36,228 nt of DNA from Heterostelium multicystogenum (Eukaryota; Evosea; Eumycetozoa; Acytosteliales; Acytosteliaceae), in contig RCNN01000357.1 of assembly GCA_003667245.1 (NCBI GenBank), positions 1 through 36,228 of the forward strand. Reading direction: 5' to 3'. Below are positions 10,872-23,100 of the stretch, piece by piece (position 1 is the stretch's first letter; every line of letters starts with the position of its first letter). Both the position numbers and the translations under genes were made by a program. The notes under the pieces were generated by a model. The model worked only from the letters and a program-made list of their open reading frames with translations, searched no databases and was not told where the DNA came from.

Positions 10872-11307
10872 ATGTCAGAGGAAGGATTAGATTCAAGCTT
10901 GCCACTCTCAAAGGTAGCTCCTTATCCAGAGCCAAAAGAAGGTCAAAGACGTAGTGTCATCTACTTGCCACCTTTGGCAGACGAATATTCTGCTAAGGTT
11001 GAGTTGGTCATCGGAAAAACCATGTTGGTCGATGGTAATCGTCATATGCTCGGTGGTAAAGTAGAGGAAGTCACCCTTCAAGGTTGGGGATATACCTACT
11101 TTGTTGTCGACAAGGTTGTTAGGACCCATGTCAACCCTCATGTTTTTCGAGGGACCCAAGACCGAACAATTCGTTCAAATGCGTGGAGAAGACCTCATTC
11201 GTTACAACAGCAAACTCCCAATCGTAGTCTACACACCATCCGACATTGAAGTACGCTACCGCATATGGAGAGCAGATGCTCAAACCCAAAATGCTTTGCA
11301 AAAGTAG
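10872..11307 (+). CDS. Ecotin-family serine protease inhibitor (MEROPS I11-type)
   Basis: About 145 residues. Ecotins are dimeric, substrate-like inhibitors of trypsin-fold serine proteases, best known from the bacterial periplasm. The match runs end to end: [60 protein letters not shown], then (after one extra base at about 11121) [28 protein letters not shown] and [20 protein letters not shown]. coli ecotin has D-C-N-L-H-R-L-G-G and S-T-M-M-A-C at the corresponding places. Here the first Cys is Gly and the second is Phe, so the disulfide is absent, and the residue aligned with P1 Met84 is Leu. There is no signal peptide ([19 protein letters not shown]), so the product should be cytosolic. 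No intron is seen. Family identity is very secure; target protease and origin (likely bacterial transfer) are inference. Confidence 0.95.
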
Positions 11308-11596
11308 ATATGCAAGCAACTAACACTTAACAAACAATCTTTCTCATTAAATAAACAAAATATGTACTTCCTACCATCCTTCATCCTCAATCCTATACGC
11401 TCAATACCTCCATCAATCCATATTACTTACTTTTACTAGTTCACAACTTGTCTTTGCTGCTTCTTAAATATTTTTTTTAAAATAATTATAAAGTCAAGTT
11501 GCACAAAATGCGGCTATTATTATTTGTATTGTACAATCGTTTGATTGTTAACAATAATAGTGCCTATAATTGTATATTCGATTTTAAATAGCAGTA

Positions 11597-13021
11597 ATGA
11601 GTCAATACTATGATGATGACAGTGATGGTGAAGATAATGTAGGACTACAAGGAACCACAGCCTCGTCGATAATCAATGTACGCGAGTTTCTGTTGGATTA
11701 CTCCGTATCAATTGCTGCTAAAGAGAATGATCCAGAATTAGATGAATTGAAATATAATATAGATTTAAGGTAGCTTTTGCTCTCTCTTTATCTCTCTCTC
11801 TTCATAAAGGAGTCATTTACTTATTCATTATATTACTTTTAGTGTAGATGATATTAGACCTAAAACTCATTTTGAAATTGTAGAAGAATCAATTAAACAA
11901 GCTGTAAGTCAATTATCATATCGTAGCAATAGCCTCGCTGACTTAGTATCTAACTTGTTATTATTACCAAATAGAATATAGAATCACCTATTCAAACGTC
12001 AGCCACAACTACTTCAACACCTCAATCCATAATACTGGATACATCATCTTCTCCGGTCTTAAGCTCAACTAATAACAATATTAATTATAATTATAACTTC
12101 AATAATAATAGTATTAGTAGCAATAGTAGTAATTCTGAGTATATAGAGGAATATGATAGACTATCAAGTGATGAAGTCATCATAACGTTCTCAATTTATC
12201 ACCCTTGTAAATCTTTGAAAGTACAGGATATCTCTGTGCTTGGATCACAAAAGATGTCTGATCTTAAAGATAGAATTTATTGTTTAGTACGTATGGGTAG
12301 CAACCAGATGGTGTTAATTTAGTTACTAATTTAGCAGTAAACAACTCTTTGAATCAATGTTTAACAGAGAGATAGAATATTGGATGGAGAGAACAGGAAA
12401 TCATCATATTTCTTTATCAACAATATATTCTATAATGACACAAGAGATCCAAACAATATTAAATATAGCGAGTGAGTAGAGTGATGTAAACACCTATTTT
12501 GTTGTATGGCGTATTAATGTCTCATTTTGTTCATGTAGACCAATCAATGAGTGGCTCAAGGCAAAGAAGGGAATAACATATCCAGAGAAAAATATGCAAG
12601 ACGAGATCTTCTTAGATCTGTCGCTTGCCATTGGCGAGAAATATCTCTATTGCAACCAAGGAAATTGCGAGCACATCATGCTCGTATCCAAGATACGATT
12701 GATCACTGTAAACGATAGCCAGAAGCGCTCAGACTATCCGATTATCAACTTCCAACACAAAGTTAGAAGAAGAAAGTGTAAGATTTGCGAAATATATCCA
12801 TCAAAGTATGTACTTCCCACGCGCGGGCTCTTTGTCCGTCTCATTCGAAACATCCATTACTAACGACTTGGAACAAATCTAGATTTGTTACGGTTGGCGA
12901 TAAACTTGTGGATGAAACACCTTATTTCTTTTGTGAAGAATGCTATCGAATGTTCCACTATACAAAAGAAGGTTCACTTATATATTCAGACTTTAAAGTG
13001 TATCCTTACTACCACGAATAA
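11597..13021 (+). CDS. snapc3: snRNA-activating protein complex subunit 3 (SNAPC3/SNAP50)
   Basis: SNAPC binds the proximal sequence element of snRNA promoters and supports Pol II and Pol III transcription of small nuclear RNAs; subunit 3 carries a conserved C-terminal zinc-binding domain. Exons: 11597-11769, 11843-11903, 11975-12286, 12368-12471, 12539-12805 and 12883-13021. They sum to 1,056 nt (351 aa plus stop) with no frameshift, which supports the model. The N-terminus is acidic, with an Asn/Ser-rich stretch. Family marks are FINNIFYNDTRDPNNIKYSE joined to PINEWLKAKKG, EKYLYCNQGNCEHIMLVSKI, RRRKCKICEIYPSKFVTVGD and DETPYFFCEECYRMFHY, ending DFKVYPYYHE. The Cys/His set (YCNQGNC-H, CKIC, CEEC-H) matches the SNAP50 zinc site. 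It lies 289 bases after ecotin and converges on Bud32. Confidence 0.95.
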
Positions 13022-13141
13022 CAATAGCAATAATAATATTATTATTCCAATAGATTGTAGTGCATAACCTCAATCCTAATTAATCGTCGATATTCATTTT
13101 ATTCTATTCTATTGTGTTATTCGAGCTTGGTGCTTTCTAGA

Positions 13142-14108
13142 TTAACCAAATGCCAACTTCTTTCTTCCACGTAATCGAACTATTTATCAATAACAATAAT
13201 AGTTAGTTTTGAGAAGATTATATCAACTGTGCGTGATTGAGTTGCTCTATCTTACCTTGATCTAATTTTGCTAAGGTTGCTTTTGTCTTTGTTGCTGAGT
13301 AGTCTGCATATCCTTTGAGTACCTGCTCAAACATGAGTTCAGAGTCTGGATGTGTACTCAAGAATGCACGCTCCAAAACATATAAATCTACAGCTTTGTC
13401 CTCTACCAATACTGAAACATAGCTCAATCCGAAATCTATAAATACCAGCAGTTCGTTGATGTTGCTGCTGTGGTCGCCATTCTTTAATAATATATTCGAA
13501 GTGGTCAGATCACCATGTATAACACCATTGTCGTGCATCTTTGCGATTAATAAACAATCTCACGACACAGTTTAACCAATGTTTCATTGCTATTTTTGTT
13601 GTCTGTATTGGAGCTATTCGATTGTTGTTGTTGCTTGCTGTTGAATGTATGATTTTACAGTGATACCATCTACCATCTCCATATAGATTCTATTTGAAAC
13701 ATTGTCGACAAAGTACAGTGCAGGTACGGGAATCTGATGTTTACGACACTTATTGATATTACGAATCTCCATCAGATGACGTTTTGCCTGTATCTTGGTG
13801 TCCAATTGCTGGTGTCTATACTTCTTTGAGAATCTCTCCTTAACTATACAATCCAATCCATTCAATGTATATCTATATGTTTTCTATTTCATAGATACAA
13901 TAGAGTGATAATATTAATAAATACGGGTTAGTCTACTGATTCATTCACTCATTCATTCATTCATTCTCATTTATTTGACATGTAAACAACATACAGCCTC
14001 TGCACCTTGTGATAATAACTCTGCACCTATACTGGTTAAATCAACAACAGTCTTAGGTGTTGACACTGCAACTGCAGTCATTGCGACATCCGCACTTGTC
14101 TCAGTCAT
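13142..14108 (-). CDS. bud32: Bud32/PRPK (TP53RK), atypical kinase of the KEOPS/EKC complex
   Basis: Bud32 is the small atypical kinase/ATPase of KEOPS, which makes t6A37 on ANN-decoding tRNAs. Three exons: 14108-13995, 13883-13256 and 13179-13142. Exon 1 adds about 30 residues before the usual start, then SIGAELLSQGAEA. Exon 2 has LDCIVKERFSKKYRHQQLD, KRHLMEIRNINKC, IPVPALYFVD and MEMVDGITVKSYI; then a Gln/Asn/Ser insert; then the catalytic VIHGDLTTSNILL, the metal-binding FIDFGLSYVS, and DLYVLERAFLSTHPDSE. The 38-nt last exon completes LDQVRLRGRKKLAFG, the conserved RGRK tail, so the intron at 13180-13255 is required. Intron 1 is 13884-13994. Two apparent frameshifts flank the low-complexity insert (about 13635 and 13555). 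Cytosolic or nuclear. Confidence 0.95.
13945..13976. repeat. ATTC tetranucleotide repeat in Bud32 intron 1
   Basis: ATTCATTC-type units lie inside the intron between Bud32 exons 1 and 2. The same motif recurs near 16450-16472 in the leader of the giant repeat gene. Simple microsatellite. Confidence 0.7.
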
Positions 14109-14298
14109 CGCTCTATATAAATTTAATTAAGCACGAATCAAATTAGTAGGTAGGTAGTGGGTGGTCTTGCAATTGCAATTTTGCCACAGATAACAACCAA
14201 AATGCACTCAAATTTGATCAAAATCATTGTTAAAAATATATATTTGGCACATAATAAGATTGGTCAACAATCATGAAGTAGGTCCGACTGATCAATCA

Positions 14299-14323
14299 CT
14301 TTTACCTAATGATTAGGTAAAAG
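14299..14323. repeat. Perfect hairpin, 12-bp arms, 1-nt loop
   Basis: CTTTTACCTAAT, G, ATTAGGTAAAAG form an exact inverted repeat about 190 bases upstream of the Bud32 start. It could be a dyad operator site for a dimeric factor. Near-zero loop length argues against a normal RNA stem-loop. Confidence 0.7.
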
Positions 14324-16799
14324 ACAAGACACTCTAATTTAATTACTGTAGCGATAATTTTGTTCATTGATTCAATATTATAATATTATATTATTACAAT
14401 ATTAGTGGATTGAACAATTTGAACAGAGATTCATTCAATCATTATTTGATGTCGATAAATTTAAAATATAAAAGTTATCAATTTATAATAATGATAAATT
14501 AAAGTAAAGATAGAAATGAAATGATGTGTGCTAAACCAATGAAGTCGTGACTTTCCTTTCTAATGGCAGTCCTCCTCTTTGCTTGATATCATTCCATTTT
14601 AGGCTTTTCCAATCACTACTAATCACTGTTGAGTGATAACCACACCTAATTTGAATTCAAAATTTCACAAGATTTTTGGATTCGCTTTGAAAAAAACAAA
14701 AAAATAAAAGCACAAAAAAAATATTTTTAAATTTATGTTGGTTTGGGTTTGATGGAGGGAGGGTTATGCCACACCCTTTTTACAAATGTCTTTAGAAAAG
14801 AATCCATTACATTACATTCTACAGGCAAAGAGAAATAAAGATTTGTAAAGTTGGTTCAGCAGCAGCAACAATAACATAACCATACAACAATCATCAAGGT
14901 ACTATATTTGTTGAGTTGCGGGTGTCTATACCAGCAACTAGCAAACCTAACCTAACTGTTACTGTTACGAAACCAAATCAATCAATCCATCCATCCAACA
15001 ATCAACCATCCAATTTAAATTTAAAAAAATCTTATTTCTTTTTTTTATTTTATTTTTTATTTTATTTTAATTATTATTATTTAAGACTTTATAATTTATT
15101 TATAGATAGATAGATATTTTATATATAAGTAGATATAATATAGTATAGTTTATATCAATCAATAGAGAAAATAGACACTATATTTATAAACATTTACACC
15201 TGACTATTTTTTATAGGTCAAAGTTGGTGTCTTTAGGTCCTGTTGATTAACTTTGCAAAATAACAAGATAGTTAGAAATTAATTAAAGGTAAGAGCTTCA
15301 TGTGTCCATTCAGCAAATAAGTTACTACTTCACCTTAAAGACACAATAATAATACATACACCAACAAATTTATTTGAGATCAAAGAAATATATTATAATA
15401 CAGCAGATGCAGAATGTAAATCAGTTATAATGATCGATCAAATCATATTATGTTGACAGTTGGATAATGATTATGAAAAGTAGTTTAACAGTAAATAAGT
15501 TAATCAATTTGAATGGCATCAATCTAGAAGAAAGAACTTAAATATAGAAAAATAACTCCAGGCAGCAAACTTCAAGCAAACAAATCGATACTAGCGTTTT
15601 TGTACTGTTATTGTTATGTTGTCCAAGTTTGTTGAAGTTTCTGCAGATATACCTAATGACTTGATTTGATGAAGCGAGATTCTCATCTATGACTGTTGAT
15701 TGGAATATCAATATAGCTCATTCATTTCATTTCCTTACATTTTTAAAATATATAAACCATTTATCATAAGATAATAAGCTTCTCTTATATTTGTTGATGT
15801 AATTGCTTTGTTTACTTTGATTTTAGTATATAGGACTAAAATATCATAATCAATAATCAATAGACTTTGTGAAACTTAAAAATAAAGTAGTTTAAACAAA
15901 CACAAGCAATACCACTGGCAATATCATAATCATCACAGTTTTGGTTTTATTTTATAAAAGTATAAAAGTAGTCATTTTCGTCTTGTTGTTGTGGTGTTGT
16001 ATTATAATAATAATGTTTCTCCTCTATCCATCCATCCTCCTGTTGCAACACTCTAGAGGGTAAGGGTGCATGCATTCATTCAGCAATCAGATATCATTCA
16101 TTTTTATAAAAATTTAAATTTTCTTTTCTTATCTCTTAAATAAGAGTGTGTTGTGTTGTGTTGTTCGGTCAATCCAAAGTCAGTCAGTCATTCAGACGGT
16201 CACACTACTGCCAAACCTTAATTTATACTAAATTAACAAACACACAACCCACTTTCATTCTTAAATCATATCACATCTCAACCAAAAACAACTAATCTCC
16301 CCCAAATCCAAACTAAACAAACCAAACAAACCAAACCAAACCATTCAAACAACACCAGAACAACTACACACATATTCACCCACTACACACTTCACACAGG
16401 TAATTAGAAATAGATACACAACACAACAAACACATTTAGATAGTGATATTCATTCATTCATTCATTCATTCATACAATACTCACAGAGTAGTAGTAGTAG
16501 AGAGTATAGAAGTGAGTGTACCATCCTATCACATACACTATACTTTACTACTATTATGCTATACTAGACTATTCTATTCCATTCTATCATTCATTCAATC
16601 AATCATATAAAGCACATCTCAATTCAAATTTGCACAATCACACATCAATTCAATTCTATGTTTGTAATAAATGATAATGTTAAATAATAATAGTTATTAA
16701 ATTGAATTATATTATATGGTGTTTTCAACTTCCATCCACAAATATCATAACCACGAGCAACATTATTAAATAATTTATTGTTTAAAATTTACGCGACAT

Positions 16800-16827
16800 C
16801 AACCAGCAACCAGCAACCAGCAACCAG
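16800..16827. repeat. Four tandem CAACCAG heptamers
   Basis: Four exact units followed by CAGCTAGCAGC, about 280 bases upstream of the giant repeat gene, probably within its leader. Confidence 0.8.
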
Positions 16828-17105
16828 CAGCTAGCAGCACAGAGCAATAGCATCACATCAACTAAGATTGTTTGTTAGATAATAATAATAATAATAATAA
16901 TAGAGATAGATTGTTGTTTGATAGAACACTCTTCTTTCTTTTAATTATTAATATTTGTTAACATTTAAAAATCTTACAAATACAAATTAATATTATAAAC
17001 CTATATACTTTAGATAATCATACTAAAATATAACTATAGATAATCATAGGGATAACATATATAAATATATACAGATAGATACATAGATAGAGAGAAAGAT
17101 AAAGA

Positions 17106-20100
17106 ATGGCAGGTGCAGATGATGATGAGGATTGGGATTCAGATTTTGGAATTGAACCAAATATCAATAATTCACTACAGAGAAAACTAACGATTGGTCA
17201 CCTTTCTAAGAAAAAGTCATCACATCAGTTGGTACCAGGAAGTCCTTCAAACTCATCAACTTCACTCCATAGCAACAGCAATAATAACAACAATCATGGC
17301 AGTAATAGCCCTAGTGTAGGCGGAAATACACCTCCGAATCTCAATGGTGGAAACAGTGATTTCAGTGGGTTCGACGATGATGACGACGATGACTGGGGAA
17401 AGACATCGTCACCCTCTAAATCAATCCTTGAGAATCGTAAGGAAGAGGACGAAGATGAAGACTGGGACTCTGATTTCGGAATTAGTGGCACTGTCGGTGG
17501 TGGTCCACTGGCGGGCTTGCTTAACAACAATAACAGCAGTAGCAGCAACAGCAACAGCACCGGAAACAACATGACATCAAGTCCGTCAGGATTGAGCGTT
17601 GGCGCTGGTGCACCACAAATGAAGATTTTAGGTATCAGAGCAGATCCAACAGCAAAAGCAGAGTGGGACGATGATTTTCTTTTCAACGACAGTTCCGAAT
17701 CGGAATCAAACAACAAATCATTACTTACACCAGCAGGAAATATATTGGCAAGAGCAAGATCTGGTCCATCAGTTTTAGTTAGCGATACCAAATTACCCAA
17801 TTCAATATTTGAGTTATTGCAACTTTTAAATTGTAAGTAAAAGCAAGAAATCAATCAAGTAACTCATTGACTCACACAACTCATCTTTGTTTAGTTGGAA
17901 ATGATGTAGATTTAAGTGATAAACAAATTGTAGAATCAAAAACACCACCAATCAATAGTTTAAAGATATGTTCAGGTAAATCAACTTCTCAACCCTTAGA
18001 CAACAAACAGGTTATTAACATTATTGAAATCTCTAGAATCTGAATTTAAAAAAGAAAATAGATAGTCAAATACAGTTAATTGAGATTGCAAGTTTAAAGG
18101 AATCGAAATTGGAGTTGTCGAAAAAGTATTTTGATTTGGGTATGATCTACCAGCAAAATCAACAGACATTGAATGCTTCCAATCAGTTCACTACTTCAAA
18201 CAAGATATTGCAGGAGTACAAGGATGACTTCGATACTCCAATCGACGAGAACAACGACGAGCACGAACTGAATCTATTATATCAATTGGGTGTTACATCA
18301 AAGGCGATGGCAAACATCTTCAACACAACAGAGTACTTAAAGAAAGCACTTGATATCAGTCAGAGTGATCTGCGAAGATTCACCTCGATGTATCAGAAGA
18401 TCAATATGGAGCTTGGTATATGCTACCAGACGACAGAGACACCGATCTATGCAACCAAGTTCTTTGAGAATCTAATCAGATCGATCTTGTTTGCCAAGTG
18501 TACAAATAGCGCACCACATCAACACTCAAAAGAGTGTGGTGTGGACATTGATAAGATTGGCGACTGGGGCGGAATGGCATCTGCCTGTTTTTCAGATGGG
18601 TAAGACACTGAAGATACTGAACGAGTTTGATTTAGCATTGCAGTTTATCAAGAAGGCGTACGCCTCGATAAAGCGTGGCGCCATTAGCGATCGAAGTTTG
18701 GAGAACGAGTGTATTTTATTGTATGGAGATATCAATCGTGCATTGATTTTGCATGCCAATCAGAACAACAACGCCACTGCGCTGGCGACAAACAAGGCTA
18801 ATGAAGATGCTTCAACGATCAAAGATTTTGAGTCGGAAGAAGAAGAGGATTGGGATGCCGAGCTAGGTTTGGACGCCGAGGAAGACAGTCGTCCCATCCT
18901 TCAGTTGGCAGGACAATCACCTTCCGTGGCACCCAACAAAGACCGTATGCCAGCACACTACAAGCTTATCGATAGTATCAGCAACCAGACATTCGAAATT
19001 GTAAAGTATCCAAAGCCATCGTATCTCTACTCACTCACTACACCCGAGGGACATTTGTTCCTACATGAAGAGGCACTCTCCAAGTGGTTATCGAGCTTAA
19101 TCGTCAAACACCTCAACGGAGAAGACAGAGCTTTGCGTGTACTTCCACAGAAAGCATCTCTCGAAGAACTACGTAACGACTTTGCACTGGGCACTTCAAA
19201 ATACAAGAAGAACACAAAGAAATGGGCACAGCTAAATTTGGAATTCTGTTATACAATGCACATCTTTGGACATGATGAACAGTGTTGGGAAACCATACAG
19301 GCATTCTTTTTGGATCTACGTGACAGTGGTACTGCTTCTCCAATGTCGTCGTCGCGTACCAAGATGACTCCAAATCAACAATCTCCAATAGGTGGTAAGA
19401 ATAGACTGTCGATGGAGATAGATGAAAAGGATACAACCTATCACTATGCTCTACAGATGTTGTATCTAGCTGCAAAGTTGTGGAAACCAGAAGAGGATTC
19501 ATCTTTCAAACATATGTTCCAGGGATTGCGAAATATTATCAGTGACGAATTCGCCACATGTCGATCTATTGGTTGCCGAGACCTATTCGCATCATCTACA
19601 CCACAAATCAAGAGATGACTCTGACAATGATAGCAATTCTGACTATACTGATTCCGATGAGGAGCCTGAACTTCGAACTCGTCCAGATGAATTCTCTGGC
19701 AATGAAGAAGAAAAGATAAATCCACTGAATGTATTCCTTAGAATCTACCAGCAATGTCGTATTCGCCAACAACAAGAATCAAATCTCAGCACCAACAACA
19801 ATAACAAATCGACGACTCCAAAGGAATTTTTGGAAATTGGAACCAAAAATGCTATGGTTAGATCACTTATTGATATTCATTTCCATTTGAATGGTATTTC
19901 ACCACTTACTACCAAGCGATTGGGTGAGCCATACTTGGATGTTAACGTTAATTCACAGATGGCAGATCTCCTCGACGCCAACCATCGTATGAAGTTGCTC
20001 ACTGATCTCTATCTTGAGATCCCAACCACATTCCTCAAGGCAAAGGCAGCATATGCCCTTGGTTTACATGCAGTGGATGGCGGTGATTTAATTTTAGCAG

Positions 20101-23100
20101 AAAAGTTCTTCTTTGAATGTCTATATATTATCGATAAATGCAAGCAACCAGTTGTTGGATTACCACTTGTTTTGTCGGAATTGGCAGCAAACGCTTCTAT
20201 TGGATATGCAGGTGTACTACTCGATAACTACAAGTATCAATATGCTATTGTCGCATTTGACAATGCATTGTTGGTGTACAACATTTCGTAAGAAGAAGGA
20301 GTATAACACTTTGTTGAGAAGAGTAGCTGCTTTAGCAAGAGAAAACGATGATATCAACTCCGCAATCTACTACTATAAGCAGATTCTCAACAACTACTTG
20401 GAAGATGATCCACAGTCAAAGACTAATGAAATTATATATATTTGCGATGTAATATCAACACTCTACTGGGAGAAGGGATGCTATAAGCAATCGGAGGAAT
20501 ATCTCAAGGTTGTATTCCTTATTCTTCAAAAGTCAAGCTCACCAATCCACGAAAGCGCATTATCTCTAAACAAGTTGGAATCACCCAAGTTTGATAATCC
20601 TATCTTTTTCCAATTGCACCTCAAGCTGGCTAACCTCTATCTCGAAAGCTATCACTTTGAGAAAGGATTGGAGCTGCTGGCAACAATGCGCAGACATCAA
20701 TTGCCACATGGTAAATTGAATTCACTTCTCTTCCTTTTGGCAAAGGCTTACACCAAGCTAGAGTGGTACGACAACTGTACAGCAGCACTCAATCAATTAG
20801 AAAACGAAGAGTCTACCAGCACTACTAGTTTCTCTGGTGCACCCAATAAGAGCAACCCACTGAGAACCTCAGCCACACCTAAGAGCTTCCACAGCTCTTC
20901 GGGTGGAAGTGGAAACAACAAGAATGAGCCGTAATCTCAAGTATTGGGAGTACAATTGCATCAACTATTTACATGCCAACAAGTTCCCTGAAGCTTTGGT
21001 CTGTATTGAGTGTGCAATTGAAATATGCCCAGCAAGTTTCACTCAATGCTCGTGGTCAATATTTCTATCTTCGTGGAAAGATCTTCCAAAAGTTGGTGTC
21101 ATTCTCCAATGCTACACTTATTACTTTCCAACTACTTTGAAGCCAACTTCTGAAGAGTGGAAGGACTTTGTTGATTTCAATCAACCAACTACCAACTACA
21201 CTTGTACAGGTGACCTCATTCAAGAAGGTATTGCAAGTTTTAAGCGTGCATACAACTACTTTAAATCGATTGGTGACGATGTACGCATCCAGAAGACAGT
21301 CAGTCGTATTGCAGAGACATATTTGGATCGTGTGTTTGGACCAGTTGCATTGTTACACTATCAATTTGATGATGTTGCCAGACTTCCACACTTCACACCA
21401 TCACGTTTCATCCGAAAGACGGTGAACTCAATGATGATAAGAACAAGCGTCACAAGGAAGAAGGAAGAGACAGCAAAAACCACCTGGTTCTCCACCTATG
21501 GTAGAAAAAGAATTCTATATCCTCATTGAAAATCATCGAGAATCCAGCTATTTAGCAATGGATATCAACATTGACACTTGCAATGTTATTCAGTTGCTTA
21601 AAAACTATATGAATATGGCTGAACTTCGTTATCTCCAAGGAGATCGTGATCTTGCTATCTCCTACTGGGACTGAGTGCCGTAACCTCTACTCACTATGTT
21701 CTGCGATGGGCCACATTTAATTGGTAAGAGTTCACCATTGTTTTTCCTCAAGAAACTATTTTGCTACTTGCAAGCGTATGATTCGTTTTATGTTTGCATT
21801 TGACCAAGAGTTTATCAATAAGAATCTCATGTTGGTCGATAGCTATCTTTCACTGGAAATTGACATCTCACAAGCCAGAAAACGTCACTATCGAATTGAA
21901 CAAACCATTGTCATATGAATCGAATCCACAGATTTCCAAGATATACATGCCTTATCTAGGTAAATCCTATACACTTGGAAGAAATTTCAAGAGAAAGACA
22001 GAAATGACTGGAGCACTCTCTATGGATAATATCCCAGTCAACAATGTAAACACCCCTGACGGAGATAGCAAACTCTCGACTCTGACATTCAATGAAAAGA
22101 CAAAGGATGAAGAAAAGTCAGTAAGCACTGGAGACGAAGTTGGTGAGAAGATTTGGGGATCATTGCACGCAATCAGCAATGAAATTAGAAAGTATTCTAT
22201 TGGAAAAATCACACAAGAAGAACTAAGCACACGTTGCAAAGTTACCATCAAGCAGATCCTTCAAGATTCAATTGTCATACAAGAATCACTTGGCAAATCA
22301 ACATGCTGGTAGTCCAACCAACTATCCAGTACCACTTCAAAGTTCTAATAGCTTGGGATCACTCTTTAGATCGCAGACAAAGCTTAATCTCAGTGCCATG
22401 GCAAATGGAGCAACTAGCACAACAGACTCTGGACGTACTCGTACTCCATCTAATGCAGGTGCTAACAACAACTGGGGAACAGTTCGCAATCTCTCCTCCA
22501 AGTACGAAGAGCTCTCATTCTCAGCAGCACAAGCAAAGATTAATGCTTCACTCCAAAAGTTGGTTTATTCACTACAAGTCGACAACTACTTTATCCACTA
22601 CGTTCCACACACTGGCCGTAAGAGATTCAATCGTATTGGTGGTCTTGAAGAGTTGACACCAATGCCCCCACCCACCAACATGCTATATCTTGAAATCTAC
22701 CTTTTGTCAAATGCTAACGAAAAGGTATCATTTGTTGTCAGTCCGTTAATTACTCTTGAAAAGTTGCTGTTGTTCTTGTGTAATAAGCCATACTGGGCAA
22801 TGGATAATTCTGACTCCAAGAAGAAGAGCTTCTTTGGATCATTCAGCAGAGCCGCTAACAACTCGTTCAAATCGACACCAAAGTTTATTGAAAAGACCAC
22901 TAATTTCCATAACGAGTTAATTGCTTTCTTGAATTCTACTATTGGTGTGCCAGGAACTGATGAAGATTCTCACTCAGGTTCAGATTCTCCACCTCAGGAA
23001 CGTGCAGCTGATAAGCAAGACCATCACCACCATGCTCATACACCAACTCTCCACTCCACCTCACCACCCGCACATATCGGTCATCACATCCATCACCACA

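Larger units (their letters stand above)
14109..17105. other. 3 kb spacer between divergent Bud32 and the giant repeat gene
   Basis: No gene recognised. It holds a perfect hairpin at 14299-14323, an A+T-rich dyad near 14360-14420, a poly-T block at 15027-15075, and a weak long-range inverted pair (15227-15235 with 15336-15344). A CA-, CAAAC- and ATTC-rich stretch at 16150-16480 and four CAACCAG units at 16800-16827 look like the promoter and long 5' leader of the gene starting at 17106. A 17-codon ATG frame at about 15617 (MLSKFVEVSADIPNDLI) is the only coding-like scrap I saw. Confidence 0.5.

Noticed and set aside
12594..12863. Reading through the SNAPC3 intron into an alternative C-terminus
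   Set aside because: Splicing at 12806-12882 restores the conserved PSKFVTVGD and FFCEEC segments and makes the total length a multiple of three.
14916..15113. 65-codon open frame in the 3 kb spacer
   Set aside because: The second half is translated poly-T/poly-A (Phe/Tyr/Leu run), there is no proper start context, and nothing is recognisable.
17294..17854. 186-codon minus-strand open frame
   Set aside because: Antisense to the first exon of the giant repeat gene; its Ser and Leu runs are the complement of Asp/Asn-rich coding repeats.
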